Below are positions 17,092 to 26,007 of a stretch of DNA of 64,000 nucleotides, in pieces. The notes beneath the pieces are model-generated. The model was not told the DNA's origin and did not search any database. It saw nothing but the letters and a program-made list of their open reading frames with translations. The DNA lies in contig JAJYTD010000005.1 in the NCBI GenBank assembly GCA_021793235.1, positions 62,001 through 126,000 on the forward strand. The letters run 5' to 3'. Within the stretch, counting starts at the first letter, position 1. The number at the start of each line of letters is the position of its first letter. The translations under genes were made by a program, and so were the position numbers. The stretch is from Actinomycetes bacterium. GTDB taxonomy: Bacteria > Actinomycetota > Actinomycetes > Streptosporangiales > Streptosporangiaceae.

Positions 17092-19230
17092 TCAACCGCG
17101 TGTGGCCAATGCGAACGGCAGGACCTCCGGCGCTCCTACCTCGCGCAGCAGGCGCGCCGCGACGGTGAGGCTCCACCCGGTGTCGGTGTAGTCGTCGACC
17201 AGCAGCACCGGGCCGCTGATTCCGGCCAGTTCGGCCGCGACCTGCTCACCGACCACCAGTGCCCGCCAGACCGACGCCAAGCGCTGTGCGCTGTTGTGCC
17301 GCCGCGGTCCCACCCCGTCGGGGCGCGTGTAGTCGAGGGTGCCCACCGAAGCGAGCCGACCGACACGGGCTATCCGGGCCGCCAGGTCGCTGACCATCCG
17401 CGGCCGGGTGAGCGACGGCATGGCGACCACGCCCACCGGGCGCTGCCGCCACGGCCACGCCGCGAGCACGTCGATCACCCCCTGGAACACCTGGTCGTTC
17501 ACTGGTTCGTCCGGTGCGTCCTCGGCGAGCAGGCGGCGCAGCACGGTGCCCCAGCCGATGTCGGTGAGGCGGGCCAGTGCCCGGCCCTCTTCGGCCCGCA
17601 GGTCGGCGCGGATGGCGCCCGAGATTTCGATACCCAGCGCGGCCATGCCCGTGGGCCACTGCTTGCGCGGCGCGATCGTGGTACCCGGCCGCCCCAGGTG
17701 CTCGGCGGCGGCTTCGCGCTGCTCGGGGTCGATATCGGCGGGCCACACACGTCCGGTGCAGGTGTCGCAGCGGCCGCACGGCGCGGCCTCCGGGTCGTCC
17801 AGTTGGCGGCGGAGAAACTCCATGCGGCAGCCGTCGGTGGCGATGTAGTCGAGCATCGCCTGCTGTTCCCGCTTGCGGGCCGCGGCCACCGCGGCGTAGC
17901 GGTCGGCGTCGTAGGTCCACGGCCGCCCGGTGGCAATCCAGCCGCCCCGTACCCGCTGTACCGCACCGTCGACGTCGAGCACCTTCAGCATCTGCTCCAG
18001 TCTGCCGCGTCCCAGGTCGACCCGGGTCTCCAGACGCGGCAGCGACATCGGGCCCTCGGCCGCGGCCAGCACGTCGAGTGTCTCGCGCACGGTCTCTTCC
18101 GGAGGAAACGCCAGCCCGGCGAAATAGGCCCAGATCTCGCGGTCCTCGCGCCCGGGCAGCAGGACCACCTCGGCCCGGGCGACACCGCGTCCGGCGCGCC
18201 CCACTTGCTGGTAGTAGGAGATGGGCGACTGCGGCGCGCCGAGGTGCAGCACGAAACCGAGGTCGGGCTTGTCGAAGCCCATGCCCAGCGCACTGGTGGC
18301 GACCAGTGCTTTGACGCGGTTGTGCAGCAGGTCCTCCTCTGCCTGCCGCCGCTCCTCGGGATCGGTCTGCCCGGTGTAGGCGGCGACGCTGTGCCCGCGT
18401 GCGGCGAGGAACTCCGCCGTCTCGGTGGCGGCGGCGACGGTGAGCGTGTAGATGATGCCGGAGCCGGGGAGGTCGTCCAGGTGCTGGGCCAGCCAGCTCC
18501 ACCTGGCGGTGCTGTCGGGCAGGTCGACCACTGCCAGATGCAGGCTCTCCCGGTCCAGCGGCCCGCGCAGCACCAGCGTCTCGTTGTCGTCGCCGGTCTC
18601 CAGCTGCTCGGCGACGTCACGGGTCACCCGCTCGTTGGCGGTGGCGGTGGTGGCCAGGACCGGGACCTGTCTTGGAAGCTCCTGCAGCAGCGTGCGGATG
18701 CGCCGGTAGTCGGGCCGGAAGTCGTGGCCCCAGTCGGAGACGCAGTGCGCTTCGTCGATCACCACCAAGCCGGCACCCGCGGCGAGCTCGGGCAGCACGC
18801 GGTCGCGGAAATCGGGGTTGTTCAGCCGCTCCGGGCTGACCAGCAGTACGTCGACGGCGCCGGCGGCGATGTCGGCGTAGGTCTGCTCCCAGGCGTCGAG
18901 GTTCGCGCTGTTGATGGTGTGCGCCCGGATGCCCGCGCGCTCAGCGGCGGCGATCTGGTTGCGCATGAGCGCCAGCAGCGGCGAGATGATGACCGTCGGC
19001 CCCGCCCCTTCCGCTCTGCGCAGGGCGGTCGCCACGAAGTACACGGCAGACTTGCCCCACCCGGTGCGCTGCACGACCAGGGTCCGCCGCCGCTCGGCCA
19101 CAAGGGCGCGCACGGCCTTCCACTGGTCCTCGCGCAGCCGTGCGGACTCCCCGGCGAGCGCCCGCAGGTGGCGCTCGGCCGCCTCCCGCATGCCGGTACC
19201 AGTGGCGGACGAGGGGATGGAGGTAACCAT
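17092..19230 (-). CDS. recQ: RecQ-family DNA helicase with phosphoribosyltransferase-like C-terminus
   Basis: The 712-residue protein has the RecQ superfamily-2 helicase motifs: LVVQRTGWGKSAVYF (Walker A), VVIDEAHCVSDWGHDFRPDY (motif II plus RecQ aromatic loop), LATTATA (III) and YYQQVGRAGRG (VI). A zinc-binding segment with CGRCDTC follows. It should unwind DNA with 3'-5' polarity in recombination repair. The last 200 residues do not look like RQC or HRDC domains. They end in GPVLLVDDYTDTGWSLTVA, a PRPP-loop-like motif of phosphoribosyltransferases. ATG 19230 has AAGGAG just upstream. It lies 45 bases after mrpG on the same strand, so read-through from the antiporter operon is possible. Confidence 0.88.
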   Translation of the reverse strand: MVTSIPSSATGTGMREAAERHLRALAGESARLREDQWKAVRALVAERRRTLVVQRTGWGKSAVYFVATALRRAEGAGPTVIISPLLALMRNQIAAAERAGIRAHTINSANLDAWEQTYADIAAGAVDVLLVSPERLNNPDFRDRVLPELAAGAGLVVIDEAHCVSDWGHDFRPDYRRIRTLLQELPRQVPVLATTATANERVTRDVAEQLETGDDNETLVLRGPLDRESLHLAVVDLPDSTARWSWLAQHLDDLPGSGIIYTLTVAAATETAEFLAARGHSVAAYTGQTDPEERRQAEEDLLHNRVKALVATSALGMGFDKPDLGFVLHLGAPQSPISYYQQVGRAGRGVARAEVVLLPGREDREIWAYFAGLAFPPEETVRETLDVLAAAEGPMSLPRLETRVDLGRGRLEQMLKVLDVDGAVQRVRGGWIATGRPWTYDADRYAAVAAARKREQQAMLDYIATDGCRMEFLRRQLDDPEAAPCGRCDTCTGRVWPADIDPEQREAAAEHLGRPGTTIAPRKQWPTGMAALGIEISGAIRADLRAEEGRALARLTDIGWGTVLRRLLAEDAPDEPVNDQVFQGVIDVLAAWPWRQRPVGVVAMPSLTRPRMVSDLAARIARVGRLASVGTLDYTRPDGVGPRRHNSAQRLASVWRALVVGEQVAAELAGISGPVLLVDDYTDTGWSLTVAARLLREVGAPEVLPFALATRG

Positions 19231-19275
19231 GTGCTCCTTGGTACCAGAGCCGGGCGGCACGCACATCCTGTGTCC

Positions 19276-19647
19276 TCAGCCTGTTTCCGGCTGCTCCGGC
19301 TCTGCTCCTTCGGCGTCCTTGAGCGCGTCGGCGAGTTCATCGACGACCAAATGCTCGGGTGCGGCCATTCCGCGGCTGTAGGCGACCCGGCCCAGGGTCT
19401 GGCCCAGGGTGGGAACAGAGACGAACTGGAAGAGCGCAACAAGTGCCAGCGGTGCCGCCGACCGGATGTCGGGCAGCTGGAAGGCCGCACCGGCCAAGAT
19501 CAGGATCACCCCCACCGTGTCGGGTTTGGTGGCGGCGTGCAGCCTGCTGAGCAGGGTCGGAAAGCGGACCAGGCCGATGATGCCGATCAGGGAGAACAGC
19601 GCGCCCACCGGCATCAGGACGGCGGTGACCCAGTCAGCCGCGGTCAT
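19276..19647 (-). CDS. mrpG: Mrp sodium/proton antiporter subunit G
   Basis: The 123-residue protein has three predicted membrane helices (VTAVLMPVGALFSLIGIIGL, VGVILILAGAAFQLP, ALVALFQFVSVPTLGQTLGR). It has the MrpG/MnhG signature RFPTLLSRLHAATKPDTVG between helices one and two. MrpG is a small accessory subunit needed for assembly of the multisubunit antiporter. Its ATG overlaps the 3' end of mrpF by 14 bases, so it is the last gene of the seven-gene operon. An acidic tail of about 35 residues follows the last helix. Confidence 0.93.
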   Translation of the reverse strand: MTAADWVTAVLMPVGALFSLIGIIGLVRFPTLLSRLHAATKPDTVGVILILAGAAFQLPDIRSAAPLALVALFQFVSVPTLGQTLGRVAYSRGMAAPEHLVVDELADALKDAEGAEPEQPETG

Positions 19648-19912
19648 GTGCCCTCCTCTCCGCGAACCGGCTCGCGATCAGTGGACCGACAAACCCCAGC
19701 AGCGCGATCGTGACCATGAGCCCGAGGTAGGTGACGTCTCCGCGCAGCGCCACCTCGATGGCCACAAAGCTGACGAGCAGCACCGAGATGACGTTCAGGC
19801 AGATGATCCGGTCCAGCACCGACGGTCCCCGCACCAACCGGAACAGGGTGAAGGCGACGCCCAGCGTGAGCATGACGAAGGTGGCCGTGTAGGCGTAGTC
19901 GAGAATGGTCAC
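19634..19912 (-). CDS. mrpF: Mrp sodium/proton antiporter subunit F
   Basis: This 92-residue, three-helix protein has the MrpF motif FRLVRGPSVLDRIICLNVIS, with the conserved Arg/Asp pair. It then has SFVAIEVALRGDVTYLGL and ALLGFVGPLIASRF. GTG 19912 shares four bases (GTGA) with the mrpE stop, indicating translational coupling. The frame continues open upstream, but only across mrpE. MrpF is an essential small membrane subunit of the Mrp complex. Confidence 0.92.
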   Translation of the reverse strand: MTILDYAYTATFVMLTLGVAFTLFRLVRGPSVLDRIICLNVISVLLVSFVAIEVALRGDVTYLGLMVTIALLGFVGPLIASRFAERRAHDRG

Positions 19913-20481
19913 CGTTCCTCCTTCCTGTCGGTACCTTCGGCCTCGTGCTCGAACTTCGCGATGTCCTCGGATGTGCCGAAAGCATGGGCGAAGAGCTCTT
20001 CTGTGGTCCGGGCCTGGCGGCGCAGCCGGGCGACCGCCCGCTCGGATTCGATCGGCAGCCCGTGCACGTAGACCACCCCCTCGCTCCGGTTGAGTTCGAT
20101 GACCACGCTTCCGGTGACCAGCGACAGCGCGCTGCTGGTCATGGCGAGCAGGAAGTCGGAGTCGGTGCGCATGGGCACCTCGACGATCGCCCCGCGTACC
20201 TGCCGGGGCCGCCACAGCACGTGGAACGCCACCCGGACACTGGAGGTGAGGAGATCGAGGCCGATGGCGGAGGCCAGCCGCAGCACGCGCAGAGGGCGGA
20301 ACCGCAACCGGACCGGGATGACCGGGAGCCGGGCGGCGGCATAACACAGCGACGCCACTACGGCACCCGCGATGATGGTGCCGATGGCGAGGTCGCCCCA
20401 TAGCAGCACCCACATCGTGGTCAACCACAGCACCGTGGGCAGCTGGGCGGCCAGCCAATGAAGGGGAGCTCGCACGATCAT
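19909..20481 (-). CDS. mrpE: Mrp sodium/proton antiporter subunit E
   Basis: The 190-residue product has N-terminal membrane helices (LPTVLWLTTMWVLLWGDLA, IGTIIAGAVVASLCYAAARL). A cytosolic part follows, with DSDFLLAMTSSALSLVTGSV and VVYVHGL, typical of MrpE/MnhE. The start is ATG 20481, five bases after the mrpD stop. Its stop overlaps the mrpF start. The C-terminus is longer and more charged than in Bacillus MrpE. Confidence 0.92.
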   Translation of the reverse strand: MIVRAPLHWLAAQLPTVLWLTTMWVLLWGDLAIGTIIAGAVVASLCYAAARLPVIPVRLRFRPLRVLRLASAIGLDLLTSSVRVAFHVLWRPRQVRGAIVEVPMRTDSDFLLAMTSSALSLVTGSVVIELNRSEGVVYVHGLPIESERAVARLRRQARTTEELFAHAFGTSEDIAKFEHEAEGTDRKEER

Positions 20482-20486
20482 GCTGG

Positions 20487-22013
20487 TCAAGATGGTCCCT
20501 TCTGCAGGACGGCGTCGATGTAGGCGCTGGGGTCCAGCAGCTCGCGCGCGGCGGTGAACGCGATGTCGGTGAGGGGTCCGGCCATGACCGCCACGGTGAT
20601 GCCGACCCCGACCATGACCCCGGTCATCGCCGTCGTGAACCGCAGCCCCGCCCGGCTGGAACCGCTCCTGAGCTGGGCACGGGCCTCGACCATGTCCGGC
20701 ATCGGAGTACCCCAGAACCCGCGGACCCAGATGCGGAAGATGGCCATCAGGGTGAGCAGGCTGGTGAGCACGCCCGCGACGACGCCGAGGTAGACCAGCC
20801 ACCCTCCGGCCTCGATCCCCGCTTTGAACAGCGCTACCTTCGCGACGAAACCCGACATCGGCGGCAGCCCGGCCAGGCTCATCGCCGGCAGGAGGAAGAA
20901 CAGCGCGAGCGCGGGCGACACCGTGGTCAGGCCGCGGACCGCACGCAGCGAGGTGTGTCCTACGTACTGTCGGATCAGTCCGTTGACCAGGAACAGCGAT
21001 GCCTGAACGACGATGTGGTGCACCAGGTAGATCACGACTCCGGCGATGCCGGCCACCGTGTTCAGCCCCAGCCCGAAGATCATGTACCCGATGTGGCTGA
21101 CCAGGGTGAAGGCCACGACGCGGTTGATGTCGTCCTGGACGAGTGCGCCCAGGATCCCGACGATCATGGTCGCGATCGCCATCCACAGCAGCACGGCCGA
21201 TATGTCGTCACGCCCGAACAGCAGGGTCTGGGAGCGGATGATGGCGTAGACGGCGACCTTGGTCAGCAGCGCCGCGAAGATCGCGGAGATGCGGGTGATC
21301 GCGACCGGGTAGCTGTCGGGCAGCCAGAAGTGCATCGGCACAAGCGCCGATTTGATCCCGAACACCACCAGGAACAGCAGCGCGAGGACCATCCGCAGCT
21401 CTTCGGGGGCCGCCCCCAGCTTCTCGGCGATGTCGGCCATGTTGACCGTGCCGGTCAGTCCGTAGACGAGCGCGACCCCGGTGAGAAAGAGGATGGAGGA
21501 GGTGAGGCTGACCACCGTGTAGATCATGCTGGCCCGCACGCGCGCCCGCGTGGGCGCCTGCGTGATGAGGGCGTAGCTGGCGGTCAGCATGACCTCGAAC
21601 CCGACGAACAGGTTGAACAGGTCCCCGGCGAGGAAGCTCAGGCACACGCCTGCGGTGAGCACCAGGTAGATCGGGTGGAACACCTGCGGCATGGCGCGGC
21701 TGAGTCCGCCGATGTCCTGCCCGATCGCGTATAGCAGTACGACGAGCAGTACCACCGACGAGACGAGCACCAGCAGCGCGGAGAGCGCATCGGCCACGAT
21801 GGTGATGCCCAGGGGCGCCTCCCAGGCACCGGCCTGGCTGGTCGCGACCGTACCGCCGGCGGTCTTTGCCAGCAGCAGCGCGGCGTCGACCACCACGGCG
21901 GCCAGCACCAGGACGCTGGCCGCCTGCTGGGCGCGGGGTGTGCGGCGCAGCAGCAGCGTCACCGCCGCACCGACCAGCGGCACCAGGAAGGGGATGACGA
22001 GCAGGAGGTTCAC
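20487..22013 (-). CDS. mrpD: Mrp sodium/proton antiporter subunit D
   Basis: The 508-residue, roughly 14-helix protein is homologous to the proton-pumping subunits of complex I. FNLFVGFEVMLTASYALI carries the conserved membrane Glu. The central SALVPMHFWLPDSYPVAITR segment carries the conserved Lys/His region of the family. GTG 22013 overlaps the mrpC stop by four bases (GTGA). Together with MrpA it forms the ion-translocating core that exchanges sodium for protons. It ends five bases before mrpE. Confidence 0.95.
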   Translation of the reverse strand: MNLLLVIPFLVPLVGAAVTLLLRRTPRAQQAASVLVLAAVVVDAALLLAKTAGGTVATSQAGAWEAPLGITIVADALSALLVLVSSVVLLVVLLYAIGQDIGGLSRAMPQVFHPIYLVLTAGVCLSFLAGDLFNLFVGFEVMLTASYALITQAPTRARVRASMIYTVVSLTSSILFLTGVALVYGLTGTVNMADIAEKLGAAPEELRMVLALLFLVVFGIKSALVPMHFWLPDSYPVAITRISAIFAALLTKVAVYAIIRSQTLLFGRDDISAVLLWMAIATMIVGILGALVQDDINRVVAFTLVSHIGYMIFGLGLNTVAGIAGVVIYLVHHIVVQASLFLVNGLIRQYVGHTSLRAVRGLTTVSPALALFFLLPAMSLAGLPPMSGFVAKVALFKAGIEAGGWLVYLGVVAGVLTSLLTLMAIFRIWVRGFWGTPMPDMVEARAQLRSGSSRAGLRFTTAMTGVMVGVGITVAVMAGPLTDIAFTAARELLDPSAYIDAVLQKGPS

Positions 22014-22387
22014 GCGGAGTCCTCCGGTTCGCTCAACTGTTTGATCCGGCGGTCCTCCACGTCATTGGGGACCTCGTCATTGCCGTCGCCCAGCCACACC
22101 CGGTAGGCGAGCGCGAGTAGGAAGGTCGTCACACCGAAGGTGATGACGATCGCGGTCAGCGTCATGGCCTGCGGGAGCGGGTCGGACAGCTCACCCTCGT
22201 GGCCGGTGAGCAGCGGCGGGAGGGTGATGGCCTCATCGGTCAGCAGCAGTGAGATGTTGGCGGCGTGGCCCAGCGCCGTGATACCGAACACCACCCGCAT
22301 CAGGGAACGCTGCAGCAGCAGGTAGAACCCACTGGAGTAGAGCACCGCGACCGCGATGACGAGAATGAATCCGGGTGCGCTCATCAC
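22010..22387 (-). CDS. mrpC: Mrp sodium/proton antiporter subunit C
   Basis: The 125-residue, three-helix NuoK-like protein has SSGFYLLLQRSLMRVVFGIT, GHAANISLLL and the third-helix segment DPLPQAMTLTAIVITFG, which is characteristic of MrpC/MnhC. Two ATG codons stand in tandem at the start (22387 and 22384); either overlaps the mrpB stop. It is followed by mrpD with a four-base overlap. Confidence 0.94.
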   Translation of the reverse strand: MMSAPGFILVIAVAVLYSSGFYLLLQRSLMRVVFGITALGHAANISLLLTDEAITLPPLLTGHEGELSDPLPQAMTLTAIVITFGVTTFLLALAYRVWLGDGNDEVPNDVEDRRIKQLSEPEDSA

Positions 22388-22989
22388 CGCCCTCCCTCTC
22401 GTCGCGGCCGGCGGACGCGGGCCTCCTCTTCTTCTGCTTCCATCCGGGCGCCGAGCGCGGCGACGACAGAGAGGACCAGACCGACGACGATGAGGAACAC
22501 CCCGATATCGAAGAGGAGGAAGCTGGCGAATTTGACCGTGCCGAAGACGGGGAGCACGGTGGAGAAGGAGAAAGTCTCGAGGATCGGGCGGCCGAACAGC
22601 AGCGGGGCTCCCGCGGTCCCGCAGGCGACGAGCAGGCCCAATGCGAGCAGCCCGTTGGGCCGCATCGGCAGCCCGGCCGCGAGTTCATGTCTGCCCCCGG
22701 CGACATAGCGCAGCACGTAGGCCATGCTCGCCACGAGTCCGCCGACGAATCCGCCCCCCGGCCGGTCGTGGCCGGACAGTAGCAGGAACACCGAGAACGT
22801 CAGGATCGCCGGGATCAGCAGCCTGGCGACGATCTCCAGGAGTACCGAACGCGGGCCGAACGCGGGCCGAACGACGGTGCTCAGCCAGCGCTCACGCGGC
22901 GCCTCCCACCCCTCGGGAGCGGCACCGTCACCCTGGCCGTCTCCGTCGGCCCCGGCCCTCCAGGCGCCATCAGCGGTGGTCACCGTCAC
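22384..22989 (-). CDS. mrpB: Mrp sodium/proton antiporter subunit B
   Basis: The 201-residue protein contains the MnhB domain: LLIPAILTFSVFLLLSGHD, then RPGGGFVGGLVASMAYVLRY, and a last helix near KFASFLLFDIGVFLIVVGL. An extra 40-residue hydrophilic N-terminus and an Arg-rich C-terminus flank it. GTG 22989 shares GTGA with the mrpA stop. MrpA also carries MbhD/MbhE-like helices at its C-terminus, so this is the usual split of the MrpA/MrpB functions in group 1 Mrp operons. Confidence 0.93.
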   Translation of the reverse strand: MTVTTADGAWRAGADGDGQGDGAAPEGWEAPRERWLSTVVRPAFGPRSVLLEIVARLLIPAILTFSVFLLLSGHDRPGGGFVGGLVASMAYVLRYVAGGRHELAAGLPMRPNGLLALGLLVACGTAGAPLLFGRPILETFSFSTVLPVFGTVKFASFLLFDIGVFLIVVGLVLSVVAALGARMEAEEEEARVRRPRREGGR

Positions 22990-25478
22990 TCTCCCCCTTC
23001 GTTCGGCTGATGCGCGCCGTCCGGGCGCAGGTCATTGCCGAGGATTTCCTTGGTGCCGATGCCTGCGCGCGGCCCGGCCGTACCCTCCTTCGCGTCTTCT
23101 GTCTCCGCTCCGTTCTCCTCGGGCGTTTCCGCACCGTTCTGCTCCATGACGCGGGAGCGCCTGTTCAGCAGGACCAGAGAGGCCACCGCGACAGCGGCCG
23201 TCGCCAATACGACGATCTCGCCGAAGGTGTCCAGTGCCCGGAAGTCGACGAGGATGACGTTGACCAGGTTGCGCCCGCCGACCTCCTCGGCGCGCTCGGC
23301 GAACCCCCCCGAGATGGGCGTCGCGGTGCGCGCGTCGGTCATGAGCCACAGCGTGACGGCGATGAAGGTGCCCGCGGCCGAGCACAGCAGCACCGTAAAG
23401 CGCTTGGTCCAGCCGTTGGGCCGGACATTGAACGTCGAGGGCAGCCGCCGTAGCACGAACACCAGGATGATCATGGTGAGCGTCTCGACCAGGATCAGTG
23501 TCAGCGCGAGGTCGGGGGCACCGTGCAGGACGAACAGACCGGCGACGCCGAATCCCAAGGCGCCCAGCATGATCAGCGCGGGGAACCTCCGGTGCTCGCG
23601 GGCGACCGCGATCGTCGCCACGATCAGGACCACCGCGACCACGCCTTCCAGCGGGCTGTCCCAGATCCGGAACTCCTCACTCCCGAAGGGCAGCCGCAGG
23701 TCTCCGTTGACCAGTGCCGCTACTAAGCGCACACCGGGCAGCGCCAGCATCGTGGCCAAAATGACGCCCAGGTAAACAGACAGCGACCCGCTCTGCAGGC
23801 GTCGGGTGACGCTCAGCGCCGCGGCATAGATCGCATGGACGAACAGGTGGTACCCGAGTTCGGCTTCGGGCCAGCGCGCCAGCGCCTTCTGTGCCTGTTC
23901 CACGGTCCTGCGCGCGGCGAACAGCAGCGCGCCCGCCGCGATGACCAGAGCGGTCAGCCCGAGTGTCGGGCCGAACCCGTGCCACAGCGCCAGGTGGTAG
24001 GGCTTGTCCCCCACGGGCAGCGGTGCGGCGTAGCTCTGCGCGACGGCGTCGGCCGCCTGCGGGGCGACGCCCAGCAGCAGTCCTGCCGCTGACAGCAGTA
24101 CGGGAGCGGTGACAAAGGCCCATGAGGGGCTTTGGAAGCGGCGCTCGGAGACGGTCTCTTTGTCGGCGAAGGCGCCCCAGACGAAACGCGCGCTGTAGGC
24201 GAACGTGAGGATCGAACCGACCACCAGGCCGGCGAGCATGACCCCCGCGGCGGCGGGAGAGGGCGCCGGCACGTGGCCGGGCAGGAACGCCTCCAGAGCG
24301 GCTTCCTTGCCGACGAAGCCGATCAGCGGCGGCAGTCCCGCCATCGACGCCGCGGCGAGGGCGCCCGCACCGGCCAGCACGGGCATCCGGCGCCCGATCC
24401 CGGTGAGCGCGGCGATGCTGCGGGTTCCGGTCTGGTGGTCGATGACGCCGACCGTAAGGAACAGTGTCGACTTGAAGAACCCGTGGGCGAGCAGCGTCCC
24501 GATCATGGCGGCGGCCGCCACCTGGGTTCCGGTGCCCCCCAGCACGATGAGGAAGCCGAGCTGGCTGACGGTGCCGTAGGCCAGCAGCAGCTTGAGGTCG
24601 TCCTGGCGCAGCGCCCGCCATCCGCCGACGAGCATCGTCGCCAGGCCGACGGTCAGCACCAGAGCGCGCCACGGGTCGACGTCGGCGAACCCGGGGGCCA
24701 GCCGGGCCACCAGGTACACACCGCCCTTGACCATGGTGGCCGCGTGCAGGTAAGCGCTGATCGGTGTCGGGGCCACCATCGCCGCCGGCAGCCAGAAGTG
24801 CAGGGGCGCCTGGGCGGATTTCGCGAAGGCCCCGACCAGGATGAGCACGAGCGCCACGGGCAGCCACGGACTGTCCGTGGGCGGGTCGGCGACCAGTTCG
24901 GAGATCCGGAAGGTGCCGCCGATACCGCCGAGCAGGATGAACCCGACGAGCATGAACAGGCCGGTCCCGACTGTGGTGACCAGTGCCTGCAGAGCCGCGC
25001 GCCGCGCCTGCTCCTTGCGGTCGTCGTGGCCGATGAGCAGGAAGGAGGTGACCGAGGTCAACTCCCAGAAGACGTACAGGGCGAAGAGGTTGTCGGTGGT
25101 GACGACGCCGAGCATGGCACCGGAGAACAGCACCATCACGGAGGCGAGCCGACCGATCCCGCGTTCGTCGGCGTGGAAGTAGCCGACGCTGTAGCAGAAG
25201 ATGGCGGCGCCGATACCGCTCACCAGCACCACCATGGCCAGCGCGAGGGCGTCCACGCGGAAGTCGAGGGAGATGTCGAGAGCGGGAACCCAGGCGACCG
25301 ACGCGGAGATCGGGCGCCCCGAAACGATCCGGGGGGCCTGGGACAGCGCCCACAGCACGGCCAGGGCCGGCGGCAGACTCGCCACGAAGAACACGCGCGC
25401 GCCCAGCACACGCACCAGTGGTGGCAGGAGCACGGCGAAGGCGGCGTGCAGCACGAGAGCGAAGATCAGCATAGACAC
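22986..25478 (-). CDS. mrpA: Mrp sodium/proton antiporter subunit A
   Basis: The 830-residue polytopic protein leads the operon. It has the NuoL-like core with FALYVFWELTSVTSFLLIGH (conserved Glu) and AQAPLHFWLPAAMVAPTPIS (Lys-region homologue). The C-terminal extension has DUF4040 and MbhE-like helices (LFVLHGAPDLALTLILVETL; RALDTFGEIVVLATAAVAVA). The final tail contains an imperfect repeat, NGAETPEENGAETEDA. GTG 25478 is the first good start. The operon mrpABCDEFG is complete and tightly overlapping. It should export sodium and support pH homeostasis, fitting a salt- or alkali-tolerant organism, though many neutral species also have it. Confidence 0.95.
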   Translation of the reverse strand: MSMLIFALVLHAAFAVLLPPLVRVLGARVFFVASLPPALAVLWALSQAPRIVSGRPISASVAWVPALDISLDFRVDALALAMVVLVSGIGAAIFCYSVGYFHADERGIGRLASVMVLFSGAMLGVVTTDNLFALYVFWELTSVTSFLLIGHDDRKEQARRAALQALVTTVGTGLFMLVGFILLGGIGGTFRISELVADPPTDSPWLPVALVLILVGAFAKSAQAPLHFWLPAAMVAPTPISAYLHAATMVKGGVYLVARLAPGFADVDPWRALVLTVGLATMLVGGWRALRQDDLKLLLAYGTVSQLGFLIVLGGTGTQVAAAAMIGTLLAHGFFKSTLFLTVGVIDHQTGTRSIAALTGIGRRMPVLAGAGALAAASMAGLPPLIGFVGKEAALEAFLPGHVPAPSPAAAGVMLAGLVVGSILTFAYSARFVWGAFADKETVSERRFQSPSWAFVTAPVLLSAAGLLLGVAPQAADAVAQSYAAPLPVGDKPYHLALWHGFGPTLGLTALVIAAGALLFAARRTVEQAQKALARWPEAELGYHLFVHAIYAAALSVTRRLQSGSLSVYLGVILATMLALPGVRLVAALVNGDLRLPFGSEEFRIWDSPLEGVVAVVLIVATIAVAREHRRFPALIMLGALGFGVAGLFVLHGAPDLALTLILVETLTMIILVFVLRRLPSTFNVRPNGWTKRFTVLLCSAAGTFIAVTLWLMTDARTATPISGGFAERAEEVGGRNLVNVILVDFRALDTFGEIVVLATAAVAVASLVLLNRRSRVMEQNGAETPEENGAETEDAKEGTAGPRAGIGTKEILGNDLRPDGAHQPNEGGE

Positions 25479-26007
25479 GTCGTTATCGGCGGTCGGACCG
25501 GAGGTGCGCTTGTCTCACCACCGGGCAGCGGACGGGCAGGGCCGAGCGTGGAACGGTCAGGTGGAACATCTCAAAGAGTACCGGGGGCCGAATCCGTTTC
25601 CTTGACTCCCACGCGCCCCGGTGTATCATTCGCACCTCTCATCTCGGCCACCGCGGACTGTTACTTTGCGTAACATTAGCCCGTCACCAGTACAGACACC
25701 GGCGGGAGACGTGCGGCGGCCCGGCGCATTCCCGGAATTCCCGTGTTTGATCTCACCAAGCATCAGGTGTGACAGACCACCGGGACTCCGGAGACAGAAC
25801 CCGCCCCGCAAACCCGGCTCACCCATCGGTCACACACCGTAGGCGCCAAAGCCGTGAGGCAACCGCCTTCTTCCTGCCCGAAAGGCTGTTTCCGCGCATC
25901 TTGACGTTATCTTAACGCCCGGGGGCACACCTTCCGTACGGCCCACCCGGTCCTGTGTTGGGCACTCCCGGTTCGCGGTGGTCGCCACGTCGGCCAGAAT
26001 TACCGGC
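25479..26007. promoter_or_regulatory. Divergent intergenic region between mrpA and parC
   Basis: This 529-base stretch contains no convincing gene; short open frames on both strands lack start signals. It must hold the mrp and parC promoters. A small inverted repeat, GTTAC-N5-GTAAC, lies at 25660-25674 in an AT-richer patch. ATCTTGACGTT at 25898-25908 repeats part of the palindrome arm found after recQ, followed by TATCTTAACG. I could not assign a secure -35/-10 pair. Confidence 0.5.

Noticed and set aside
17005-19713. + strand open frame of about 900 codons opposite recQ and mrpG
   Set aside because: No domain is visible, composition is that of an antisense shadow, and the minus-strand genes have clear motifs.
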